A program made the position numbers and the translations under genes. Positions 6,083 through 13,525 of a stretch of 45,083 nt of DNA are shown here, one piece after another (position 1 is the first letter of the stretch; each line of letters opens with the position of its first letter). Source of the DNA: Spirochaetia bacterium UBA5763. Lineage in GTDB: Bacteria; Spirochaetota; UBA4802; UBA5550. Under the pieces are notes generated by a model that was given only the letters and a program-made list of their open reading frames with translations, had not been told where the DNA came from and did not search any database. The stretch covers positions 1 through 45,083 of the forward strand of contig DIEX01000003.1 of the NCBI GenBank assembly GCA_002418835.1. Reading direction: 5' to 3'.

Positions 6083-6739
6083 TTACATTGCTGCTGAAAA
6101 TGCTTCAATCCCTGTGAAAACCATGCAGAGGTGAAAAGCTGCTCCTGCTATGATGAAAATGTGGAATATCTCATGGAAACCGAAGTAATCGGGGAGCGGG
6201 TTCGGTTTTTTTATCGCGTAGATCACAGCTCCTACCGTATAGGACAAACCACCGGCCGCAAGGAAAAACATCGCATCTCCAGGCATGGTATTCACCAGTC
6301 TGCTAATGGGGACAACTACAATCCACCCCATAATGAGGTAAATTCCGGTTCCGATTACGCGCGGTGCATTAATGAAGAAGAGCTTGAATATTATTCCGGA
6401 AAAAACAAGCGACCATTGCGCTATAAGTATCCCCCATCGCATCCATCCGTCAAGGTAGAGATAGCACATCGGAGTGTATGTCCCGGCGATAAGAAGAAAA
6501 ATTGCGGAGTGGTCCAGTTTTCTCCATATACTTGTGTCATTCTCTTCACTTTTGCGTGAATGATACAGAAAGCTTGCAGTAAATAGAAGAACAGCTGATA
6601 ATCCGTATATAAGTGATACAATCTGAAGATTTAAATTTCCACGGCTCAGATAAACAAGAATTGCTGTCCCTATTGCCATAACCGGTATTGCACCGCCATG
6701 TGTGTATGCGGAAATTTTTTCATTTTCCGGTATATTCAT
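6083..6739 (-). CDS. trhA: hemolysin III / TrhA (YqfA) family membrane protein
   Basis: A 218-residue protein with seven predicted membrane helices. It carries the conserved PAQR-type motifs: FTASFLYHSR in helix 2, KLDHSAIFLLIAGTYTP in helix 3 and FGFHEIFHIFIIAGAAFH in helix 7. The histidines form the presumed zinc site of this family, related to eukaryotic adiponectin receptors. TrhA of E. coli is linked to membrane fluidity; the hemolysin name comes from a Bacillus cereus study. GGGATGGA lies before the ATG. It is divergent from an ECF sigma operon, and both sides show the same promoter-like pattern, so it is a candidate target of that sigma factor. Confidence 0.93.
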   Translation of the reverse strand: MNIPENEKISAYTHGGAIPVMAIGTAILVYLSRGNLNLQIVSLIYGLSAVLLFTASFLYHSRKSEENDTSIWRKLDHSAIFLLIAGTYTPMCYLYLDGWMRWGILIAQWSLVFSGIIFKLFFINAPRVIGTGIYLIMGWIVVVPISRLVNTMPGDAMFFLAAGGLSYTVGAVIYAIKKPNPLPDYFGFHEIFHIFIIAGAAFHLCMVFTGIEAFSAAM

Positions 6740-6775
6740 AATGTTCCATCCCTTTGATTTGACTCTTTCTAAAAA

Positions 6776-6805
6776 TTAAAACAGCGCCGGCGTTCATCCG
6801 GTTGC
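6776..6805 (-). promoter_or_regulatory. candidate ECF-type promoter driving hemolysin III
   Basis: On the minus strand GCAACC (6800-6805) is followed after 15 bases by CTGTTTTAA (6776-6784). The same elements with a 14-base gap occur in the opposite direction 10 bases away, facing the ECF operon. Initiation would be around 6768, about 30 bases before the hemolysin III start. Confidence 0.55.
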
Positions 6806-6814
6806 TAAAAAAAT

Positions 6815-6843
6815 GCAACCTTTAAGAAAAAATTCTGTTTTAA
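6815..6843 (+). promoter_or_regulatory. candidate autoregulated ECF promoter
   Basis: GCAACC (6815-6820) is followed after 14 bases by CTGTTTTAA (6835-6843), upstream of the membrane protein/ECF/anti-sigma operon. The AAC core in the -35 box is typical of ECF promoters. The two divergent -35 boxes also form an inverted repeat (GGTTGC ... GCAACC). Confidence 0.55.
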
Positions 6844-6897
6844 ATATTATATATGAGTTATGATAAACGGAAACTGATTTTATAAAAGAGGTGATGT

Positions 6898-7236
6898 ATG
6901 CCTTCCACAGCTGCGCAGGTTATTGTAAGCATAATACCTATAGTAGGTATTGTTATGGGTTGCACCGTAATTTTTTTCTATCTTTTCTGGAGTTATAAGC
7001 TTAAAAAAGAGATGATAGAAAAAGGGATCTACTCCAGAACCCCTTTTGACATGGAGATATTCTCTCTCCTCGCCGGTCTTGTTCTATTTATATTGGGACT
7101 GATTCTGGTTTTCTTTTTTCTTGTCAAGGAGGGTTTCAGTTACGGGGTGCTGAGCGGTCTTATCCCTTCAGCAATCGGTCTGAGCCTGCTTATATATGTG
7201 CGAATTGCATATAAGATAAAATCCAAGAATGGATAA
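6898..7236 (+). CDS. small three-helix membrane protein of the ECF operon
   Basis: A 112-residue integral membrane protein with helices at about residues 7-30, 52-76 and 83-104, and a charged cytoplasmic loop (YKLKKEMIEKGIYSRTPFDME). GAGGTGATGT precedes the ATG. It overlaps the ECF sigma gene by eight bases, so it is cotranslated with it. Small DUF6249-like membrane proteins often accompany ECF sigma genes; I cannot assign this one with certainty. It may take part in sensing envelope state with the anti-sigma factor. Confidence 0.75.
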   Translation: MPSTAAQVIVSIIPIVGIVMGCTVIFFYLFWSYKLKKEMIEKGIYSRTPFDMEIFSLLAGLVLFILGLILVFFFLVKEGFSYGVLSGLIPSAIGLSLLIYVRIAYKIKSKNG

Positions 7237-7795
7237 AGAGAATCTCTCGGACGAACAGGCTGTCAGAAAGGTTCAAAAGGGTAAGAGCGAATTCTTTTCA
7301 CTTATTGTTGAGAGGTACAGCAACAGGATCTTCAGCATAGGGATGCGTTTTTTTTACAATAGTGAGGATTCAGCTGATTTTACCCAGGAGGTCTTTCTGA
7401 AGGCTTTTGATAAAATTGAATCCTACAGGGAGATCGCTCCCTTCAGGTTCTGGCTTGTAAAACTGGCTTATAACCTGGCTATCAATATAAAGAAGGGGCG
7501 GGGGGAGGAGCACCTTCAGGTTGAAGTTAATGAGCCTGTGTACTGCGGCGAATCTCCTGACCAGACACATGTAAATAATGAGCTGAAGGAGCTTCTGATG
7601 CAGGAGATAAACAGGCTCCCGGAAAGATACAGGATCTGTCTCGACTTATACTTTTTTTTCGGGCTGAAATACAGCGAGATAAGCGGGATTACCGGATACC
7701 CTGTAAATACAATAAAATCGGATGTATTCAGGGCAAAAAATATACTGAGGGACAAGCTTAAAGGCACTCTCGCGGAGGAATGTTATGAAATGTGA
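7229..7795 (+). CDS. RNA polymerase ECF sigma factor
   Basis: A 188-residue sigma-70 family protein of extracytoplasmic-function type. Region 2 spans about residues 20-90 (LIVERYSNRIFSIGMRFF ... ADFTQEVFLKAFDKIESY, with WLVKLAYNLAIN). Region 4 spans about 125-180 (INRLPERYRICLDLYFFFG, KYSEISGITGYPVNTIKS, VFRAKNILR), including the DNA-binding helix. No region 3 is present, as expected. It overlaps the genes on both sides (8 and 11 bases). The downstream gene is a zinc anti-sigma factor, which identifies the regulatory partner. The divergent GCAACC promoters are its probable targets. Confidence 0.95.
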   Translation: MDKENLSDEQAVRKVQKGKSEFFSLIVERYSNRIFSIGMRFFYNSEDSADFTQEVFLKAFDKIESYREIAPFRFWLVKLAYNLAINIKKGRGEEHLQVEVNEPVYCGESPDQTHVNNELKELLMQEINRLPERYRICLDLYFFFGLKYSEISGITGYPVNTIKSDVFRAKNILRDKLKGTLAEECYEM

Positions 7796-8237
7796 CAAAG
7801 CAGTTGAAAAATTCATGGAACTTGATGATTACAGGGATATCCCTATTCTTTTGAGGTTTCATATAATAATGTGCAGGAGATGCAGAGCAGAGGTTGCTGC
7901 TCTAACAGCTGCCCTGGATATACTTGCATCAGAGTCGCCGTTCACCGCACCGCGCGGGTTAAGTCTCTCTATAATGAATAAAATAACAGGGGAGAGTTTA
8001 TCTCACGTAGGCAGGGTTTCCGGCGGTAAATGGGTTTTTGCAGGTACAGTAATTTTTTCAAGCATACTCCTGCTGAATTTCAGCGAATCATTCATCTGGC
8101 TTGAGGAGCAGTTCGGCTCACAGTACACTCTTCCTTTGAGTATTGTTCTGGGCCTTGTTTTAACGGCATATCTTTCAATAGTTGTAGGGTGTAATTATGA
8201 GTCTGTTAAGAGATATATGGATAGTTTTCATAAGTAA
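7785..8237 (+). CDS. zinc-type anti-sigma factor, membrane anchored
   Basis: A 150-residue protein with the zinc anti-sigma (ZAS) motif HIIMCRRC (H-x3-C-x2-C) near residue 28 and an earlier KCDKAVEKFMELDD helix. Two membrane segments follow: WVFAGTVIFSSILLLNF (about 84-100) and a second near YTLPLSIVLGLVLTAYLSIVVG (about 115-136). Proteins of this type hold the ECF sigma factor at the membrane until a signal releases it, sometimes by cysteine oxidation. The start overlaps the sigma gene by 11 bases with GGAGGAA before it. The periplasmic part is short, so the signal may come from the membrane or the cytoplasm. Confidence 0.9.
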   Translation: MKCDKAVEKFMELDDYRDIPILLRFHIIMCRRCRAEVAALTAALDILASESPFTAPRGLSLSIMNKITGESLSHVGRVSGGKWVFAGTVIFSSILLLNFSESFIWLEEQFGSQYTLPLSIVLGLVLTAYLSIVVGCNYESVKRYMDSFHK

Positions 8238-8253
8238 TTTTGAAAAATTATAA

Positions 8254-8282
8254 TTGACCTTCAGAAAAATCCTCTGTATATA
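8254..8282 (+). promoter_or_regulatory. sigma-70-type promoter of the CheX-like gene
   Basis: TTGACC (8254-8259), a 17-base spacer and TATATA (8277-8282), placed 38 bases before the start of the CheX-like gene. It separates that gene from the ECF operon. Confidence 0.65.
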
Positions 8283-8319
8283 GGACATAATACATATATA
8301 TCTGATTTACGGAGCATCC

Positions 8320-8775
8320 ATGAGCAACTACGAAGCTTATTCAAAAATTCTGACAAAATCGGTTAACCACATATTTAAAAAATTTCTCAATGATAACGGG
8401 GTTACTGAGGTATTTGAAGCCCAGGCGTCAGAAAAAGACCCGCAGATTGCCATAGAGATAATGGGGACTCTCAAAGGTGAACTCCTTATCAATATGCCCC
8501 AGGCTACACTTACGCAGATATCAAGGCATTTCATTGGTGATCCTAAAGCGAGGATCACTAAAAGCGTAAGTGCTGATGTTGCAGGGGAGCTTGCTAACCT
8601 CATTACAGGCACCTTTGCCAACCTTATGCAGTACGCGGAGCATGATCTGATCCTCTCCCCCCCTGAGTTTAATGATGATCCCATCTCAATAAAGGCTCTT
8701 TATGACAATGTGAATATGTCATTCTCATCATCATTCGGCGGCTTTGATGTCGATTTCTACTACAGGGAGAACTGA
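8320..8775 (+). CDS. CheX-like chemotaxis phosphatase-family protein
   Basis: A 151-residue protein. SADVAGELANLITGTFANL contains the E-x2-N motif (E-L-A-N) of CheC/CheX/FliY phosphatases, which supply Glu and Asn to hydrolyse phospho-CheY. The rest alternates strands and helices as in CheX (GTLKGELLINMP before the motif, VNMSFSSSFGGFDVDFYY at the end). GGAG precedes the ATG. There are no other chemotaxis genes nearby, so the target may be a different receiver domain. Orphan CheX-like proteins are common in spirochaetes and delta-type proteobacteria. Confidence 0.8.
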   Translation: MSNYEAYSKILTKSVNHIFKKFLNDNGVTEVFEAQASEKDPQIAIEIMGTLKGELLINMPQATLTQISRHFIGDPKARITKSVSADVAGELANLITGTFANLMQYAEHDLILSPPEFNDDPISIKALYDNVNMSFSSSFGGFDVDFYYREN

Positions 8776-8789
8776 CAGGGGAACATTCT

Positions 8790-9275
8790 TCAACCGTTTA
8801 TCAGCCAGCAGCTTCCACTGTACTTTACTGTGATGCTCCCCGGGCCGTTGCTGTCTGAATAGGTAAAAGTCACCCCGGGTTTATTCTTTTCCAGAAATTC
8901 TTTCAGTTCTTTATCCCAGATAATTTCAAAGGCCCAGCCTACGGCCATCTCTGCGACAAATTCGTTTATCTTACCCGTCCACCCGAACTGGCCGTCATCC
9001 ACAAGAGGGTGTATCCCTGATGCCGGTGGTACTGTTATTATAATCATCTCCTCTTTGCCGAAGATGTTGCACCCCCCTGTCCCCCTGAAAAGGCCGAGCC
9101 TTCTGAAACTCATCTCCCAGGTGCTGATGCATTGACCATCGCGGCTCATGCCGAATGGTGAACGGAGAAATGGATTGTCTTTAATTTCCTTCTCCATTGC
9201 TGCTGCAAAATCATCCAGACGCTGCAGTTTAAACTCTGACTGTTTCATGATGTAAAGATTCCAGACTGAAAACAT
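8790..9275 (-). CDS. uncharacterised soluble protein
   Basis: A 161-residue protein without signal peptide or membrane segment. I recognise no family. It has an N-terminal helix (FKLQRLDDFAAAMEKEIKD), a Gly-rich section (RLGLFRGTGGCNIFGKEEMIIITVPPASG), a Trp-containing helix (EFVAEMAVGWAFEIIWDKELKEF) and a beta-type C-terminus. No clear ribosome site precedes the ATG at 9275 or the internal ATG at 9248, so the start is uncertain. It converges on the CheX-like gene with 14 bases between stops. Confidence 0.65.
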   Translation of the reverse strand: MFSVWNLYIMKQSEFKLQRLDDFAAAMEKEIKDNPFLRSPFGMSRDGQCISTWEMSFRRLGLFRGTGGCNIFGKEEMIIITVPPASGIHPLVDDGQFGWTGKINEFVAEMAVGWAFEIIWDKELKEFLEKNKPGVTFTYSDSNGPGSITVKYSGSCWLING

Positions 9276-9361
9276 TTCAGCAACTACTATTTAAACTGGA
9301 AAAGAGTAACTGTTTTCGATATACTAATAACAATTCTATCCATTGTGCCGGAGAAAAATCA

Positions 9362-10210
9362 ATGAAAAGGTTGGGTGATTTTTTATATAATACATTACTT
9401 CTTTCTGCGGGTGGTGCGATATGTGCGATTTCTGTCAATGGTATCCTTATCCCGCAGGAGTTTCTCTCAAGCGGTATGACAGGGGTCACTCTTGCTTTCT
9501 ATTATAAATTCCCTGTTATCCCTGTAGGGGTTATGTACCTTCTTATTAATATTCCGGTCTTTATCGTCGGGCTTGTTTTTGTCGGTCTCCGTTTTGTGCT
9601 CTACTCCCTCTGGGGAATGCTGCTTTACTCGGCTATGCTTTTTGTTTTTAATTTCAGCTTAGGTATAGAGGACAGGATGCTGGCAGCGGTGATTGCAGGT
9701 GGACTTAATGGTGTGGGTGTGGCGATAATGCTTAAATCCTACGGCGCGCCCGGCGGCTCGGAGATACTCAGCGTTATCATGAACAAGTTTTTTTCCATTA
9801 CTCTTGGTGCCGGCGGTGTTATAATCAATGCGTCTGTACTTCTGGTCTCATACAGTTTCTATCCTCTTGATAAAGTTCTCTACACCCTTGTTTATATTAT
9901 AGTAAGCATGTGGGGGACAGATTATATATTCCACGGACTATCAAGGAGGCAGGCGGCTTTGATCATTTCAGATAAGTGGGAGGATATTCTGAAGGAGCTC
10001 ACTGAAGTTCATAAAATCGGTGTTACGCTCCTCCATGGCCGCGGCGGTTATCACACCAATAAAAAGATGATTCTCTACACAGTTATTAATCGAAGAACTG
10101 TTTCAGCATTAAAAAAAACTGCAGTTGACATTGATCCCAATGTCTTTATAAGCATTATAAATGCTTCGGATGTAACAGGGGTTGAGGTGGGGAACCAGCC
10201 GCGCTGGTAA
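9362..10210 (+). CDS. yitT: YitT family membrane protein (DUF161 + DUF2179)
   Basis: A 282-residue protein. Five or six hydrophobic helices occupy the first ~190 residues, with the YitT hallmarks AICAISVNGILIPQEFLSSGMTG and GAPGGSEILSVIMNK. The C-terminal ~85 residues form a cytoplasmic DUF2179 domain (GVTLLHGRGGYHTNKKMIL ... DPNVFISIINASDV). YitT proteins are widespread in bacteria with no settled transport substrate. GGAG precedes the ATG. The length matches the family. The following 240 bases (10211-10450) hold no gene I can support. Confidence 0.93.
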   Translation: MKRLGDFLYNTLLLSAGGAICAISVNGILIPQEFLSSGMTGVTLAFYYKFPVIPVGVMYLLINIPVFIVGLVFVGLRFVLYSLWGMLLYSAMLFVFNFSLGIEDRMLAAVIAGGLNGVGVAIMLKSYGAPGGSEILSVIMNKFFSITLGAGGVIINASVLLVSYSFYPLDKVLYTLVYIIVSMWGTDYIFHGLSRRQAALIISDKWEDILKELTEVHKIGVTLLHGRGGYHTNKKMILYTVINRRTVSALKKTAVDIDPNVFISIINASDVTGVEVGNQPRW

Positions 10211-10450
10211 AATCTTGTCAGCAGCTGAATTTTAGGGGTAATACCGTAAAAATATCATCCCATTTACAATTGTTTCTTTGAAATGACATAGGGTGATAAT
10301 TAAATTTTAAAAATTTTAAGTTCAGGTTCAATTATGGATTGTCACAGTGCGGTTTCAGCATGGTATTATATTATAAAAGGCTGCCGGTTTCAGAAGATGT
10401 ATTGTTCCGGCCGGCATGAAATTTATAGGTAATTCATCAAGGAGAATGAT

Positions 10451-10846
10451 ATGAGCGAACGTACTTTTTTTCAGAGGATTTTTGGAATATCAGCAACAGC
10501 GTGTGCAGCGGAGGGGAGCTGGACTCTCGATGGCAAAAATTTAAAAATCGATCCTGGTAAACTCCCGGGACTTTCATCTCCGGGAACAGGTGTGCGAATT
10601 GAAGGGAAAGGGCTACCGGAGCGGATTCTACTCATCCACGGAACTGATGGAGAGTTTCATGCCTTCAGGAACAGGTGCACACACGGCGGGAGAAGGCTCG
10701 ACTCTTCCGGAGATGGAGTGCAGTGCTGCAGCGTCGGTAAGTCTTTTTTTGATATTAATGGAACAATAATGTCAGGATCCGCAAAAAAGAACCTGAAAAA
10801 ATTTAAAATCAGGAGAGAAAATAATTATATTATTATTGAACTGTGA
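10451..10846 (+). CDS. Rieske-fold protein lacking one histidine ligand
   Basis: A 131-residue protein. Its second half has the Rieske fold: strand RILLIHGTDGEFHAFRN, then box 1 C76-T-H78 (CTHGG), then box 2 QCCSVGKSFFDINGT. Canonical box 2 is C-x2-H-G; here a Cys (92 or 93) is present but the expected His is replaced (G96 or V95). A normal 2Fe-2S cluster with two Cys and two His is therefore not possible as written; CC may provide a substitute, or the protein may have lost the cluster. There is no signal peptide. A GGAG site precedes the ATG. No oxygenase or cytochrome gene is adjacent. Confidence 0.8.
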   Translation: MSERTFFQRIFGISATACAAEGSWTLDGKNLKIDPGKLPGLSSPGTGVRIEGKGLPERILLIHGTDGEFHAFRNRCTHGGRRLDSSGDGVQCCSVGKSFFDINGTIMSGSAKKNLKKFKIRRENNYIIIEL

Positions 10847-10884
10847 TTTATTAAAAATTGCAGTTTATGTAATGAACAGTGTGC

Positions 10885-11018
10885 TGTCATTACGAAGGAA
10901 TGTGAGGCGACCTTCGGAAGAGCTGGAAACAAATCGGTCCTTGCAGGAACTGTTATATCAGATAAAACCCTTATCTGTCAATACAGACTGCCACGGTATT
11001 TAATGCCTCGCAGTGACA
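10885..11018. repeat. dispersed-repeat-like element with terminal inverted repeats
   Basis: The left end reads TGTCATTACGAAGG and the right end, reverse-complemented, reads TGTCACTGCGAGGC (three mismatches in 14). Internal GACTGCCACGG near the right end is also typical of the common TGTCATTGCGAGG ... CCTCGCAATGACA intergenic repeats. At ~134 bases it resembles a miniature, non-coding element. It lies in the gap 10847-11080, just ahead of the MORN gene. Confidence 0.55.
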
Positions 11019-11080
11019 ATAATGAATTATCTCACAGGTTCTTGCTATATAAAAAATTAATAAACGAAGGAGTTAAAAGA

Positions 11081-12079
11081 ATGAAGGTGTTATATGTTTT
11101 AGCTGCGGCGGCTATGGTTTTTTCATCTTTCAATCTCTATGCACAGTGTACAGATGGGGACTGTACCAATGGCAAAGGTAAGTTTCTCTTTACCAACAAA
11201 GCTGTTTATGAAGGTGAGTTCAAAGGCGGTAAAATGACCGGCAGGGGCGTTTATGTTGATCAGAAAGGTGACAGGTATGAGGGTGAGTTTACAGATGGTA
11301 AACTGAATGGAAAAGGGAAAGTTAATTATAAAAACGGTGAATCAGCTGAAGGTAACTATAAAGATAATCTCCTCGAAGGTAAGGGTGTTATAGTTTCCAA
11401 AACCGGTGATAAATATACAGGCGATTTTAAAAAAGGGAAGAAAGAGGGGAAAGGCGAATTCATTTACGCGTCAGGCGAAAAATATTCAGGAATTTTCAGT
11501 AAAGACGAATTCAACGGAGAGGGGACTTTTAATTATAAAAACGTAAGTTCTTACAAGGGGAATTTTGTTGAGGGTAAACCGAATGGGACCGGGACTTTTA
11601 CTGATGCTAATGGAGATACTTTCAGCGGTAATTTTAAAAACGGGAAGATCAACGGAAACGGTAAAGCTGTTTTTAAAAACGGGTCACATTACGAGGGTAA
11701 TTTTATCGACAGTGTAATGAGCGGGCAGGGATCATTTACCGATGACAAAGGTAATATGTATGTAGGTGATTTTAAAAACGGGAAACTTAATGGTAAAGGT
11801 AAAGTCACTTTTTCAAATGGTGAAATATTCGAAGGGGATTTCGTGAATGATCTCCTTAATGGAAAGGGTAAACATATTTCTAAAACCGGCGCTGTTTATG
11901 AAGGGATGTTTAAAAACCATAAATACAACGGTAAAGGGGAATACACTCAGCCGAATAAGATAAAATATGCCGGCGATTTTAAGGATGGAAAACCTCACGG
12001 AAACGGTGCTCTTTACAGGCCTGACGGTACTGAGGCCCAGAAGGGTAAATTTGTTGAAGGGAAGTTTCAGGAGAAGTAA
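11081..12079 (+). CDS. exported MORN-repeat protein (12 repeats)
   Basis: A 332-residue protein. It starts with a signal peptide (MKVLYVLAAAAMVFSSF ... LYAQ, cleavage probably after A or Q near residue 22), then CTDGDCTNGKGKF and twelve 23-residue MORN repeats of the form Y-x-G-x-F-x3-K-x-N-G-x-G-x-y. MORN repeats form elongated beta-hairpin stacks used for protein or lipid contacts. The start at 11081 was chosen because AAGGAG precedes it and it begins a clean signal peptide; the frame extends upstream to 11003 into repeat DNA. The stop overlaps the start of yjbQ by one base. No enzymatic domain is fused. Confidence 0.9.
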   Translation: MKVLYVLAAAAMVFSSFNLYAQCTDGDCTNGKGKFLFTNKAVYEGEFKGGKMTGRGVYVDQKGDRYEGEFTDGKLNGKGKVNYKNGESAEGNYKDNLLEGKGVIVSKTGDKYTGDFKKGKKEGKGEFIYASGEKYSGIFSKDEFNGEGTFNYKNVSSYKGNFVEGKPNGTGTFTDANGDTFSGNFKNGKINGNGKAVFKNGSHYEGNFIDSVMSGQGSFTDDKGNMYVGDFKNGKLNGKGKVTFSNGEIFEGDFVNDLLNGKGKHISKTGAVYEGMFKNHKYNGKGEYTQPNKIKYAGDFKDGKPHGNGALYRPDGTEAQKGKFVEGKFQEK

Positions 12080-12474
12080 TGTCTTTGCAGATTTTTTCTG
12101 TTAAATCAGATAGAAGGGAACAGCTTGTTGATGTTACAGCGGAGGTTGCATCCGCTGTAACAAAGTCAGGAGTGATGGATGGTATTTGCTATATATTCAC
12201 ACCTCACACAACAGCTGCTATAACAATAAATGAAAATGCAGATCCCGATGTGCGGCGTGATTTTATAAAAGGGCTTAATCACCTGAATTTTGATGCTGTG
12301 GATTTCGCACATAGCGAAGGGAATTCCGCTGCACACATTAAATCATCACTTGTGGGTTGTTCGGAGTTTGTTATTATCGAAGGCGGAAAGCTCAGGCTCG
12401 GTACATGGCAGGGTATTTACTTTTGCGAATTCGACGGGCCCAGGTCGCGGCAGGTTTACGTTACTGTTAAGTAA
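12079..12474 (+). CDS. yjbQ: YjbQ family protein (UPF0047, thiamine-phosphate synthase-like)
   Basis: A 131-residue protein of the YjbQ/UPF0047 family, full length. Signatures are FTPHTTAAITINENADPDV, the HxS/H segment NSAAHIKSSLVG and LGTWQGIYFCEFDGPR near the C-terminus. E. coli YjbQ can act as a weak thiamine-phosphate synthase in vivo, though its main role is unsettled. It is coupled to the MORN gene by a one-base overlap (TAATG) with GGAG ahead; the pairing of an exported protein with this cytosolic enzyme is unexplained. It converges on ruvB with only two bases between stops. Confidence 0.95.
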   Translation: MSLQIFSVKSDRREQLVDVTAEVASAVTKSGVMDGICYIFTPHTTAAITINENADPDVRRDFIKGLNHLNFDAVDFAHSEGNSAAHIKSSLVGCSEFVIIEGGKLRLGTWQGIYFCEFDGPRSRQVYVTVK

Positions 12475-12476
12475 GA

Positions 12477-13520
12477 TTATTCCTCGAAGAGGGCCTGCTG
12501 CTCCTCCTCTATTGAGCTGTTGAATTTTATGCCAAGGTGTTTATAGGCGCTCATGGTTGCCATTCTTCCGCGCGGGGTCCGTTTCAGGAGCCCGCTCTGC
12601 ACAAGGAAGGGCTCGTAATAATCCTCAAGCGTGTCTGTCTCCTCTCCCACTGAAATTGCGATTGTCTTGAGCCCAACAGGTCCGCCGCTGTATTTTTCGA
12701 TTATGGAGTGGAGTATCCTCCTGTCCATTTCATCAAGGCCCAGCTCATCAATATCGAGGCGCTCTAATGCGTACCTTGTTATTTCAAGGTCAACACACCC
12801 CTTCTTCATTACAACAGAGAAGTCCGTGACACGCCTGACTATCCTGTTTACAATCCTCGGCGTGCGGCGTGAGCGTTTTGCTATCTCAAGTGCCGCGTCA
12901 TCATCCATTGCTATACCCATAATCCCCGCTGTACGGAGAGCAATGGTTCTCAGCTCCTCAGGCTCGTAATAGTTGAGACGCAGCGGTATACCGAACCTGT
13001 CGCGAAGAGCTGAGGTGAGGAGTCCTGTGCGCGTTGTAGCGCCAACAAGTGTAAAGGGGGCAAGGTTCAGCTTTATGCTCTTTGCTCCAACCCCCTGGCC
13101 TATGATAATGTCGATAGACCTGTCCTCCATTGCAGGATAGAGTATCTCCTCTATTGCAGGTGAGAGCCTGTGGATTTCATCTATGAAGAGCACATCGTTC
13201 TCCTCAAGGCCTGTGAGAATTGATGCAAGGTCGCCAGCTTTGTCTATAATAGGTGCTGAGGTTGCCTTGAGGTTTACACCCAGTTCCTGTGCTATGATAA
13301 AAGCAAGAGTTGTCTTCCCCAGTCCAGGAGGACCTGAGAGGAGTATGTGGTCCAGAGATTTTTTTCTCATCTTTGCGGATTCGATGAATACCTTGAGGTT
13401 CTCTGTAATTTTTTTCTGCCCTATGAATTCATTAAGCGTAGAGGGGCGGAGCGACGCGTCCTGATCCGTCTCTTCACCGGGAATCTTTGCTGTATCCAGA
13501 AGTCTTGAAAACTGGTCCAT
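12477..13520 (-). CDS. ruvB: Holliday junction branch-migration ATPase RuvB
   Basis: A 347-residue protein of the normal RuvB length. Walker A is GPPGLGKTT (residues 63-71), Walker B VLFIDEIHR, the RuvB-specific hairpin region follows in YPAMEDRSIDIIIGQG, and ATTRTGLLTSALRDRFG carries sensor 1 and the arginine finger. The winged-helix end GGPVGLKTIAISVGEE ... YLGIKF-like segment is complete. RuvB with RuvA drives branch migration during recombination repair. RuvA and RuvC are not nearby. It lies five bases after the PtsN-like gene and is probably cotranscribed with it. Confidence 0.98.
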   Translation of the reverse strand: MDQFSRLLDTAKIPGEETDQDASLRPSTLNEFIGQKKITENLKVFIESAKMRKKSLDHILLSGPPGLGKTTLAFIIAQELGVNLKATSAPIIDKAGDLASILTGLEENDVLFIDEIHRLSPAIEEILYPAMEDRSIDIIIGQGVGAKSIKLNLAPFTLVGATTRTGLLTSALRDRFGIPLRLNYYEPEELRTIALRTAGIMGIAMDDDAALEIAKRSRRTPRIVNRIVRRVTDFSVVMKKGCVDLEITRYALERLDIDELGLDEMDRRILHSIIEKYSGGPVGLKTIAISVGEETDTLEDYYEPFLVQSGLLKRTPRGRMATMSAYKHLGIKFNSSIEEEQQALFEE

Positions 13521-13525
13521 TTCTC

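Noticed and set aside
6131..6559. 142-codon plus-strand frame
   Set aside because: It lies opposite the hemolysin III gene, whose motifs and ribosome site are clear; this is an antisense shadow.
10334..10432. Possible 32-residue protein beginning MDCHSAVSAW
   Set aside because: No good ribosome site and no terminator or conservation evidence; the frame is short enough to occur by chance.
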